A stretch of 64,000 bases of DNA from Hyphodiscus hymeniophilus. Its lineage: Eukaryota > Ascomycota > Leotiomycetes > Helotiales > Hyphodiscaceae. Every line of letters begins with the position of its first letter. The stretch's first letter is position 1. Positions 22,748 to 33,268 of this stretch are shown here, one piece after another. The notes beneath the pieces were generated by a model that was not told where the DNA came from, made no database searches, and worked only from the letters and a program-made list of their open reading frames with translations. The translations under genes and the position numbers were made by a program. The stretch lies in the NCBI GenBank assembly GCA_016508695.1, contig VNKQ01000009.1, forward strand, positions 1,674,001-1,738,000, read 5' to 3'.

Positions 22748-24882
22748 ATGGGTAAGGCTTCTCTGCAGACATTTTCAATCCTCAGCTGGACGAGCAAAGT
22801 TCCATGAACTGGGGTACGAACGGGCGAGAATCAAAGCTAATTGTGATGTGTGATAGCTCCCAAGAAGAAGGAGCAACAGAAGATGTCCCTCGGGGCCTTC
22901 TTGACTGACGAGAGTAAGAATCGTCACGTCCAGGCTAGCCATGTTGATTGTACTGACTACTTGCAGAGATGGGGTCATGGGCTGATGAGATGGAAGACAT
23001 GCCAGTTTGTGAGTGTCTATGATTGTCTGCTGGACGTTCTTTTGCTAACGTGGTTCTTTGCAGCCGGTACGAAGCTCAACCTGCTCCAATTCGAATGAGA
23101 GGACATATGAGGAATGTTCCCATACTGACCATAACAGACTCCCGTACTTCTTATGGAACCGAGCGACGAACCTACAGCTCTACTACGGGCGCATATGGTG
23201 GAAGCAGTATGGGAGGTAAGTTGTGCAAAACTTTGCTTTCGGGCAACGTTTCACTTTGCACTGCTAAATTATCTGCCGTCAGGTTACTCCGTTCGCGAGG
23301 AACTTCCGCTTCCTGATAAGCCACCGTATACTACCCATCTCGGAAATCTCTCTTTCGATGCCACTGTTGGAGACGTCACCGACTTTTTCACGGGCTGCGA
23401 AGTCACAAATATCCGAATTATTGAAGACAAGGAGCTCAACAAGCCAAAAGGATTTGGTTATGCAGAGTTCGCTTCTTTGGAGGGACTGAAGCAGGCATTG
23501 ACTCTCAATGGCAGCCAATTCCAAGGTCGAAATATTAGAATCAGCGTTGCTGACCCACGTTGGTCTTTCCCTTCCAGATGTGTTGTAATCCTTTAATTGA
23601 CCTTTTTTGCATAGCCAAGGACCGAGACCGCCCGGACGCAAGAGAGTTTGGCGATTGGAGCAGAAAGGGCCCATTGCCCGACTTGCCAGGCAGGGGCGGC
23701 GACCGTCGTGTGTCAGACAAGGGAGGATTTGGATCCGACTTTGCAGGAGATCGCGGAGAACGAAGAGAACGCCGAGAGTTTCAACCCGAGGGTGATGGAA
23801 AGGTTCGCGACTTCGGGAATTGGGAGCGTAAGGGACCTCTCTCACCTCTCCCTCAACAAGAGCGAGCTCCTCGAGATGGAGGTCGTCCACGAACAAATGA
23901 TAGTCCAAAGGGAGAAGGTTTCAGAGATCGCAGATCGTCTCCAGCTGCTTGGGGTGAAGGACGTGCGCAAGACTCGCAAGATGGCGGCTCAAGACCACCA
24001 CGCCGCGAATTCCAGGAGCGACCTGCCGTTGAGCGTGCCCCCACTGCTGCAGATCAGGACAGTCAATGGCGCACAAAGATGCGACCAGACGCCCCTGCGG
24101 CTAAATCGCCTGTCCCATCTCGTGATGGTAGCGCTCCATCGTCACCTGCACCCTCAGCTGCTGTTCCTGCAAGCCGACCCAGATTGAATCTTGCGAAGAG
24201 AACGGTCTCTGAGGCTGTCGATGTATCATCTCCCACTACCTCGGTGTCGGGCGATGCTAAGGCTAGTCCATTCGGTGCTGCTCGTCCTATTGATACTGCC
24301 GCCAAGGAGAAGGAGATCGAGGAGAAGCGATTGGCTGCTGTTCAGGAAAAGAAAGAAGCCGATGAGAAAGCTGCTGCGGAGCGAAAGGAGGCAGCACGAG
24401 CTAAGGCTGCCGAGGCTGAGAGCGCAGCAGACAAGAAAGTCGAAATTTTGCAAAGAAGTGAAGGCGAGGATGCCAGCAAGGAAGGAGAGACTATCGAGAC
24501 CGAAAATGCAAACGGCGAGGTCACTGATGATAAGGCTGTGAAGCCAAAGGAGATCGTACGAGACCTGAAGAAGCCAGCTGAGACTGGTGCTTGGAGACGT
24601 CCATCTGGGGGTCCACCACCAAGAGATGACAACATCCCGAGAGGTCCCAGAGGTGGTCGTGGTGGCAGAGGTGGTGGCCGTGGTCGGGGAAATTATGAGG
24701 AAGGTGGCAGAGGTGGACGGCAATTCTCAAATGGTGGAAACCGATCCCCTGCTTTGCCAGCACAGGCTCCCAGCACTGAATCAACCTCGGAGGTAGTTGA
24801 AGACGATGGATGGAGCACTGTTTCGAAACCCAAGAAGAACAACCGAGGTGGCAACGCTGGTGCCCGCCCAATTGCCTCTTAA
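22748..24882 (+). CDS. eIF4B-like translation initiation factor (RRM protein, Tif3 family)
   Basis: It likely stimulates eIF4A-dependent mRNA scanning in the cytosol. Exon 1 is only ATGG (22748-22751). A long intron then leads to CT-CCC-AAG, giving MAPKKKEQQKMSLGAFLTDE, KMGSWADEMEDMPV and SRTSYGTERRTYSSTTGAYG. The RRM follows: THLGNLSFDATVGDVTDFF with RNP2, and GFGYAEFASL with RNP1. Next come repeats with the core DFGNWERKGPLSPLP and EFGDWSRKGPLPDLP, a coiled-coil-prone Glu/Lys/Ala region (EKEIEEKRLAAVQEKKEADE), and an RGG-rich tail (GGRGGRGGGRGRG) ending GARPIAS. Two adjacent introns (23009-23063 and 23067-23137) flank a 3-nt exon, CCG. Using or skipping it keeps the frame. Confidence 0.9.
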
Positions 24883-27410
24883 ACATTACGATTTGATGAA
24901 GCACTTTCGAGGTCTTTGGCCACGAGCTGAAGCGATTTTCTGGCGTTTCAAAAGCGTCACTTTTCTGCTCTACACGACCCATCTAGCCACTGTGTTTCCA
25001 CCATCGAACTCTCCCCTATCACACGATTTTCCTTTGGCGTTGGATCTTCCAAACACGTGTTTAGATTTCCTGCTCACGTCATGTCCTCACCTGAGGCCTT
25101 GAAACAATGCACACAACAGACGCCTGGCCCTAGATCGTATATGGGTGGCTACTCATTAATGCACTCATGCACAGCACTTCTCCGGCATTTCCCACCCCTC
25201 CGGCATGTACTCCCATGTGTGCAGCCTTCCATGGCAGCTTTTCTTTCCAGCATGTCACTATCACGATGTTCATCTTCGACCGACGAACCCTGGTGGGATC
25301 AAAAGTTCTGCGATGATTGATTGATCATAGGATGCGATTTGGTTTTCCTTTTCCAAGGAGGCTGGTTGATCTGGGCATAGCGCGTGGATGGATGGTTGGT
25401 TGTGTGCCTGCTTTATGTACTTTTAATGCGCTCGTGATGAAAATGGACTTTGACATACATGATCTGCTACACATGTGAACGCCAGTCACCAGAATTGCAG
25501 GTTTTGTTGCTGTCAGTCTCTTCGAAATGGCCTTGCAGTCTACCTATTAGTAGAAGAACTGCAGCACGGGAGTCCAAGACCATGTTATATTCAGTAATAA
25601 CATACCTGCTTTCAGAGCTGGCCGTGATGACTTCAACCCAGGTCTATTCAGAGTGCCAACTGCCCAACCATACCAGACTGTAAGCCAAGCTCCTAAAGAC
25701 GACAACACGAATCCACCGTCGACAGCCCTTCCTCCCGACCAACGCGCTCTCTCCGTGTCTCCTGGACTCTCTCATCGTCGGGAGACTATCCCTTGGGCCT
25801 TGAAAGCAGCGACGCCAGAAGCTAGATCCTTTGTATTGTTGGTCTCTTCTATTCCCGAGCACTTTTATAGTTCATGCCGAGAACAGTTGGGAATATTGGG
25901 AATATTGCTGCTTTGTCGAGGGGAATCACATATGTAGAGAAGTTAGGTTTACAGTTTTACGGGAGACTAGACGGCATTATTCTGCTAGGAACGTGGGCGA
26001 TTGAAATGAAAGCGCTTGAGAAGAGGAGTTGAGATGGATGAGTCTTCTTGCTTGTAATTTTTATCAATCGTGCGTTTTTGGGTGATCAGCAGGTTATACA
26101 TTATAATCTGGATCATCAGATCGATGGCTACGGAATAAGAAGGAGAAGGAGTGGAGGACTTGTGAGAGTTAGATGTTTCTTGTGTTGAGTCCATGAATTA
26201 CGAATTTTCGGATAGATGTGGTGGATGTCAACTAATGCCGAGCTGTCATGGGAGACGAATGGTTTCTTTACTCTTGAGCGTGGGATATGGAATGTTTCAA
26301 TATCGATGCCATTAAATGGGAGATGCCAGGGAAGACGAATATGTTTCTTTCCCCTTGAGCGTGGATATGGAATGTTTAATATCGATGCCATTACATGCCG
26401 AAATGCCATGGAAGACAAAAGGATCTTTTCTTTCTTCGTGCCTGATATCGTCCAATATTAACATATACGGTGCCCGGGCTTGTCGTCAACGTCCCAATCT
26501 CTTCCTCCAGTCAACGAGCCAAGGTACGTGGGTTATGTAAGAGAGAGGCAGATGCACTCGTCGGCACTCATCGTCGGCAGTGGCAGGTTTCGTGTACGAT
26601 TCCGAGATCGGCGTACACGGCCCCGATGGGATTTTCAGCTTTCCCATGGGCCATACCTTACCGCCTTCCCCTCTCCCTTTTGCCCTTAGACGATTGACGT
26701 CAATAAGGTAAGGCATCGCATCTTCGGAGGTCTGCTCCACGCGAGCCAGTCGGAGATAATCTTGCTACATCATTTTGGAGCCCAGGTACCATGTGTATAT
26801 GGGGAATACTCAACCAATCTCCTGTCGAGCATTGAGAATGCTTGGAGATGATTAGCTGGTTAGATGTCTGCATTCAAACCAACCCCGCACTGGCCGTGTG
26901 CTAGGTACGGTACTGACTCGAGTTGTGGCTATCGTCTGATTCGAGGATTGGGAAATCAATATGCGTCCGTTGGTTATGTTACTGCAGGTAAACGTAGTAA
27001 ATACCTACGTAGGTGAAGCATCTACCTTGTTGACTACAGTCTACAGTAATGACTGGCTGACTAATGTTGTACCTCTATCTACGCGCGGGGTCGAACGGGT
27101 CGAGACTGCGAGCAAAGCCGTGACCCGTGACCTCGTTGCTATGTATGCCCAGACCTCCTAAAACTGTCTACGTCAACATCGCCAAATTATGAACGTCACT
27201 CTTGCAACATTGGATGCCCCTCCCGACCTTGGGTAAGTCTCGTCTCTAATTATTTCATTTCCATTGCCTCCTCTTTGCCTCCTCTTTGCCTCCACTCCAT
27301 CGCCTCTGTCCTTCTCTCTTTCTTCCTCTCTTCCTCTCTTCCTCTCTCTCTCTCCCCCTCCCTCTTTCTCAAGTATCCCCACCAACCCAATTCTACCACA
27401 TTCAAGAGCA
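24883..27410. other. Gene-poor region with a tandem repeat
   Basis: Only short frames without recognised features. A tandem duplication of about 78-80 bp lies at 26239-26397 (see the repeat entry). A pyrimidine-rich stretch at about 27258-27370 (CCTCTTTG and TCTTCC repeats) immediately precedes the catalase start and is probably its 5' UTR or promoter. Confidence 0.45.
26239..26420. repeat. Imperfect tandem repeat, unit about 78-80 bp
   Basis: Two adjacent units share GGGAGACGAATGGTTTCTTT or GGGAAGACGAATATGTTTCT, then CCTTGAGCGTG, ATATGGAATGTTT and AATATCGATGCCATTA. A third, partial unit begins GAAATGCCATGGAAGACAAA. Differences between units are about one in ten. Confidence 0.75.
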
Positions 27411-29801
27411 ATGGAGTCAGTTCTTGGAGGCACCATGCAAAAGGCTGCCGAAGCCGTCTCCGGCGCAATGTCTTCCAACGGGAAGATCGCAGACATGAAG
27501 TCCGACTATCACTGGGTAACCTCCAAGGATCCTCTCACCAGTGATACGGGAGTCAGACAGCCCAGCCACGACATCTGGCTATCTGCTTCCACGGGCGATC
27601 GCAAAGGCCCCCTGCTTCTTGAAGATAACTACTCCAGAGAGAAGGTCAGTAGTGCTTCCTCCTCGCAGACAGCTTGGAGACACGAGTAATGCTTTCCACA
27701 GATCATGAAATTCGATCACGAGCGTATCCCAGAACGAGTCGTCCATGCCCGAGGGACAGGAGCTTTCGGAACCTTCAAGCTTTACGAGAGTGCCGAGGAT
27801 GTAACCTCCGCCGGAGTACTTACGGATACCTCTCGCACCACACCAGTCTTTGTGCGATTCTCCACCGTCCTCGGTTCTCGAGGAAGTGCGGATACTGTCC
27901 GAGATGTGCGAGGTTTCGCTGTGAAGTTCTACACCGAAGAGGGTAACTGGGATATCGTCGGAAATGATATTCCCGTCTTCTTTATTCAGGATTCCATGAA
28001 ATTCCCCGATGTCATTCATGCTGGCAGTAAGTAGCCGTAGTTGATCTGGTACCTAGGAAACAAAGCTGATTTCAAACAGAGCCCGAGCCTGATAATGAGG
28101 TTCCCCAAGCTCAAAGCGCCCACAACAATTTCTGGGACTTCCAATTCCTGCACACCGAAGCCACACACATGTTCATGTGGGCGATGAGTGATCGCGGAAC
28201 CCCCAGATCTTACCGCATGATGCAAGGGTTCGGAGTCAACACCTACACTCTCACAAACGCCGAGGGAGTACGCCATTTCGTCAAGTTCCACTTCACACCT
28301 ACTCTAGGAGTGCATTCCTTGGTCTGGGATGAAGCTCTGAAGCTCGCAGGTCAGGATCCAGACTTCCATCGCAAGGATCTGATGACGGCCATTGACATGG
28401 GCGTTTTTCCCTCCTGGAAGTTCGGCATCCAGGTCTGCCCAGAGAGCAAGCAGGACGATTTCGACTTCGACATCCTTGATGCTACCAAGGTTTGGCCTGA
28501 GGAGCTTCTTCCTATTCGATATATTGGGGAGCTGCAGCTCAACAAGAATGTCGATGAGTTCTTTACTCAGACTGAGCAGTCTGCCTTCTGCACTGCTCAC
28601 ATTGTACCAGGTAAACATCCGCTTTGTGAGTTTTCATATGGTATGTTAACGAATTGTAGGTATTGGCTTCTCCGACGACCCTCTTCTCCAAGGCCGAAAC
28701 TTCTCGTACTTCGATACTCAACTATCTCGTCTGGGGGTAAACTGGCAAGAGCTTCCTGTCAATCGCCCCGTCTGCCCAGTCATGAACAACCATCGTGACG
28801 GTCAGATGCGCCACCGTATAACCCCGGGCAAAATCAATTACTGGCCTAATCGTGAAACGGTCAATCCACCAGCCACCGCAGCAGAGGGTGCCTATATCGA
28901 CTACCCCGAAAAGATAGTTGCCATGAAACAACGTCTCCACTCTGTCAAGTTCGCTGAACACTTCTCCCAAGCCCAACTATTCTACAACTCCCAGTCCGAC
29001 TACGAAAAAGCCCACATAATTGCTGCTCTTGGCTTCGAGCTCGACCGCTGTGATGACGAACGCGTCTACAATCGCATGGTTGAACGTCTTTGTGATATCT
29101 CGCTCGAACTCGCGCAAGCCGTCGCTGAGAAAGCCGGTGCTCCCACACCCACGAAAGCTGGCCGTCCGAATCACGGTAACAAAGCTAAGGGTCTCTCCAT
29201 GACAGATTTCACACCCGAAGCTTTGGGCCTGGCACCTACGATTGCAAGCAGAGGCGTGGCGCTCATTATAGCCGACGGATTCAATCTCTCCGAATACGAA
29301 GCCGTTAAAGGTGCCTTGTCCGCAGCAGGAGCCTTCTGCTTCACGATCGGCCCTAAACGCCAACATGTTAAGCCTGCCGGTGGTGGAAAGGGCGTTCAAC
29401 CGGATCACCACTTTGAAGCCATGCGTAGCACGATGTTTGATTCCATCTACATCCCTGGCGGTGAGCATGTCAGCACACTGATGAAGCAAGGTCGGGTGGT
29501 GCACTGGATCCGTGAGGCATTCGGTCATTGCAAGGCGATTGGCGCTACTGGAGAAGCTGTGCAGTTGGTGCAGACTGCTGTTGGCATTGATGGAATGGTT
29601 TTCAGTTCCAATGCTGATGTGGTGGATTGCTATGGCGTTGTTACGGCGGGTGGGGTTGGTGCCAGTTCGGGTGGCTTGAAGGATGGCCTGAAGATGTTGA
29701 AGGGTGCGAAGAACTTCTTGGACGCTTATGCGTTCGGAATTTCACAGCACAGAAACTTCCAGCGGGAGTTAGACGGCTTGACTAGTATGGTTGCTTATTA
29801 A
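27411..29801 (+). CDS. Large-subunit catalase (clade 2, with C-terminal DJ-1/GATase-like domain)
   Basis: It decomposes hydrogen peroxide. The start at 27411 reads MESVLGGTMQKAAEAVSG, with no signal peptide, so it is probably intracellular or spore-type. Three introns (near 27644, 28028 and 28611) join the haem catalase core. The distal His is in ERVVHARGTGAFGTF, then VFVRFSTVLGSRGSADT, the distal Asn region is NDIPVFFIQDSMKFPDVIHA, and the proximal Tyr is in RNFSYFDTQLSRLGVNW. The C-terminal third (TIASRGVALIIADGFNLSEY, then YIPGGEHVS and AIGATGEAV) is the flavodoxin-like domain seen in HPII-type catalases. Length is about 720 residues, normal for large-subunit catalases. Confidence 0.96.
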
Positions 29802-30456
29802 GGAGAGGTTTTCAAGCTGTCGAATCAGCAAACCCTTGGTATCTCGCCTGCTCTATAAAATAATTCAAGAATTCTCTCAAATAAACCCAGCAAATCATCC
29901 CATGCACGTCTTGAGCCGTTGACCGAGTAGATAGTCAATCCCAAACCCACATTCTTCCAACCTTTGCAATGCCCGCTATCTCCACTTATGATCTTTCTGC
30001 CCGACTTGATCTTTCGTCGCAAACATCACTCACTCCAAACGGAATTCACATAATCGACGACTGGCTACGAGTACCCCAGAGCGACTATTTTACATTCTAT
30101 GAGCCACCAGGTTGTTAATATAGCTAAGCCATTGGTTCCCCGCAGTTAGATATTTCATCGGGGATGCACAAGGGATGAATGGTCGAGTCGCTCTTGCGTA
30201 TTTCGACCACCTTACGATCCATCGACTACTCCCTGGAAGCTACGGACGTATCTTTTTTTCGGTTTCAACTTCAACTCTTCACCTGTACAAACACTCCTAC
30301 GTTTTCTCACTCCTCATTCGGGTCTTACATACACCTATTCTATCATTAACCTTTCTTTACATCAGTCTGCTCTCCTGGAGTCCTCAAATCAATACGCTCC
30401 CACCTCAGGGTTCATTATCAACGCTTGCCAAGTTTTCGCGAACTACAAAGCCATTA
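29802..30456. other. Intergenic region
   Basis: No gene visible. The in-frame upstream extension of the next ORF (from 30175) looks like 5' UTR, not protein. Confidence 0.5.
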
Positions 30457-31989
30457 ATGCCCTCTAATAGGATTCTGAGGCTGATAATTCTCAGCATCTT
30501 CATCCTCCTTACCATCACTTCAACATCCCCTGTCGAGAAGCGTCAACCCAAGTGCTTCGAGGTCGTTCTTCCTGTTACAATCTCCGCTGAAAATGCGTTG
30601 ATTCCAACAAGCTACACGGTTAATGACATGGTCATAACCCTCAGCTCGGTGCTCAATGGATTTCTCGGTCGTCTCCTCGGTCTCGTTGGCCTTCAGTCTC
30701 TTTTCTCGTTGGGTCTTGTAGAAGGTGGCTACAACATCGCTGGTCGATATTGTGAGCCCGAGGTGTACAATGCATCCCGTGCAAATACCTTGCAACTTCT
30801 GGCACATCCAGCGACCTATGATAGAAACTATGTGAGCCTCTTTTCTCTACCAGGAATCACCGCTGACCATCTGCAGTGGTCTGGTGGTGGCTATCCGGGC
30901 TATGGATATCAGGGCGACAACTACTCTTGGATTGCGACGGCTTCGAAGCAAGGTTACCCAACCTTCGCATTTGACCGTCTCGGCAATGGCAATTCCACTC
31001 TGGCAAATGGTATCACCGAAGTTCAATGTCCTGCTCAGGCTGCGTCTGTCCATGAAATGATCGGTATCATCAAATCGGGTCCCAATGGCGGGTCTCCATT
31101 ACCTCGAGCTTTCAACAGGATCATCCTCGTCGGTAGCAGCTTAGGCTCGATTGTTGCTAACAGTATGTCTGCCTCATTTCCATTGTCCTTCTTGCTTTTC
31201 CATTCATGCTCAAACCTGCGGTCAGACCAAGACAAAAGCATGAACACGCTTCTCCACATTGACTTGCGTCCGTTTCTGCTCGCTAACTCCTCATCCCAAA
31301 CAGTCGTAAATGCAAAATACCCTCAAGATGTCGACGCCACAATCCTCACCGGCTTCACCAAATCCTGGATCAATGTCGTCCCGGGCTTCGTCGCCACAGC
31401 CGGCCTCCTTCCTGCACCTGGGAAGCCTCCTGGCTACCTCCAAGCAACGTCCGAGTCTGGCACCGCATTCCTCCTCTACTATGCTCCCTACTATGACTCA
31501 GCATTCATTCACCAAGACTACCTCCACCGCGGGACTATCACGCTTGGCGAGGGCGTGACGGGCGCTGTAGGGATTGTTTCAGCAACTCAGTATACTAAGC
31601 CGATCTTTGTTATCAACGGTGAACAGGATACGGTATTTTGTGGCACCACGGGATTTCAGGCTACGGGGCCGGGGAACTGTGGCAATGGACCGGGTAGTAT
31701 TGATGCGGAGACGCAGGCGCTGTAAGTCAGAGTGAGAGAGTCACAGTGTCCTTCATTCCCCATGCAGGCAGTTCTGGAGTGCCAAAGAGTAGTTGCCATT
31801 TTGAAAGAATCCATTCCGAATGTGCTTCTGAGAGAATCATTGCTGATCCCAATTCTCTGAAGATATCCGGCGAGTAGCAGTTATTCATACTACAACCTAC
31901 CGAACTCGGGCCATTGCTGGCAGCATGGGTTCTATGCCCAGCAGGGGTTCAACATCAGTCATGCGTGGATGGCTCAGCATGGGTTCTGA
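30457..31989 (+). CDS. Secreted alpha/beta hydrolase
   Basis: I choose the ATG at 30457 because it gives MPSNRILRLIILSIFILLTI, a good signal peptide, followed by a VEKRQ-like site. The nucleophile elbow is LVGSSLGSIVAN. An intron at about 31163-31302, open in frame by chance, separates it from VVNAKYPQDVDATILTGF. The catalytic Asp is in VINGEQDTVFC. A last intron (donor CT^GTAAGT at about 31723, acceptor AGCAG at about 31881) leads to SYYNLPNSGHCWQHGFYAQQ with the catalytic His, ending AQHGF and TGA. The fold fits serine hydrolases of the AB_hydrolase_6 type. The substrate is unknown. Confidence 0.82.
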
Positions 31990-32093
31990 GCGATGAGAGT
32001 GAGCACGGCGTGATAAGCAGGTCTTGATTGGGGTAAGATGGAGTTGGCTTGAGGTCTATGGGCTAGAAGAACGATAGGAATTGTCTGCATTGA

Positions 32094-32094
<1 letters not shown>

Positions 32095-32127
<33 letters not shown>
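32095..32127 (+). repeat. Homopolymer of 33 G
   Basis: An uninterrupted run of G occupies the stretch, followed by CAGGGGGCAGGG. It could form a G-quadruplex. Its length may be inexact, because such runs are hard to sequence. Confidence 0.85.
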
Positions 32128-32130
<3 letters not shown>

Positions 32131-32549
32131 GGGGCAGGGAAGGCATTGATGATGGATCACTCTCACTGTATGTTTATTCACCTCACACCTGTTCCCTTTG
32201 CCGGCGTTCAATGGTGGTGAAGGAGACTTCGATCGGAGATTGCCTATTCAGTCGATCCAAGACCTCATATTCGGGTGAATTTCTACACTCGCAGCCAAAT
32301 TTTGCAATCCCTCCCTTCTTTCAGTGTGTATTGTCGTACTGTGATGTATTTACCACTCACTCGAGTCACTCTGTGGCCATGCCGTCCAATTACGAATCGA
32401 CGCCTTTATATCTGAGTATCTTTATATCTGTTGGTATCACAGGGTGCGTGTACTCGTAAGAATGCACTAAGTCTTCCGTAACTGGTTTTTGGTTAATATG
32501 TATATTGCTATGTATCCCTCCAGTGCTCCACGAAGGGGAGCGGGGTTTT

Positions 32550-32566
32550 GGGGGGGGGGGGGGGGG
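32550..32566 (+). repeat. Homopolymer of 17 G
   Basis: The second poly-G tract, preceded by AGCGGGGTTTT. It lies about 420 bp from the longer tract and on the same strand. Confidence 0.85.
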
Positions 32567-32701
32567 AGACTACGAAGCTATATACCCCTTTTAATCCTCG
32601 GTTACGGAACACCTCCCTATGGATGGCCCATAGTAAATACGTTCCGTTACGTAATATAGAACGTTCGTAGGGGCTCCGTAGAGTATTCCCAGCAATTATC
32701 A

Positions 32702-32820
32702 TGCCCTCCAATTACAAATCGACGCTTTCACATCTTCACATCTTCACATCTTCACATCTGCACATCTGAGAATAAAAGCACATCTGAGAACAAAAGCACA
32801 TCTGAGAACAAAAGCACATT
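32702..32820 (+). repeat. Tandem short repeats (CACATCTT, then CACATCTGAGAAYAAAAG)
   Basis: The block begins with GCCCTCCAATTACAAATCGA, a near copy of 32381-32405 (GCCGTCCAATTACGAATCGA). It is followed by about four CACATCTT units and then three copies of an 18-bp unit, CACATCTGAGAAYAAAAG. Confidence 0.8.
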
Positions 32821-33268
32821 ATGAGAGTCGAGAGTAGAGAATGGGCTTTCTAGTTTCTTATTTTATATACGTGTACGTGTACATGTAAATGGGTATATAT
32901 ATGTATAGGTGGATGGCTAGGAGGAACAAGGTATCTGCAATCCAGTCGCATGTCACTCCTCTCCATTTTTGATTGTCAGTCGAGTGTTTGTGTCATTCGG
33001 GTATATATATGTGTGTATTGGTTGAGTTGTGGGTGTATGTGGCTGGCTACCTTATGCCGTATGTACAGCAGCTGTGTGGGTGGGTGATTGATTGATCATA
33101 GTTGGTGGGTGTGCTCTTAGGAGAGTTATTCGGTGAGCAGGCAGGAATACGACACCACACAAATGGATGAAGGGGTCTTCTCAGCACGACCAGTCCTCAA
33201 CGCATTTCAATTTCACCCAGGCCGCGGTCATACACGCCCTCCGCGTCGTTCTTCCACCGTGAGCTCTG

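Larger units (their letters stand above)
31990..33268. other. Repeat-rich intergenic region
   Basis: No gene seen. It contains two long poly-G tracts, a duplicated block of about 35 bp (32385 and 32702), CACATCT tandem repeats and TA-rich microsatellite-like stretches (about 32865-33010). No transposase or reverse transcriptase fragment could be read. Confidence 0.5.

Noticed and set aside
27250..27544. Several ORFs over the CT-rich tract before catalase
   Set aside because: These are repeats of TCTTCC-type sequence read as Ser/Leu/Pro runs, and they overlap the catalase start in other frames.
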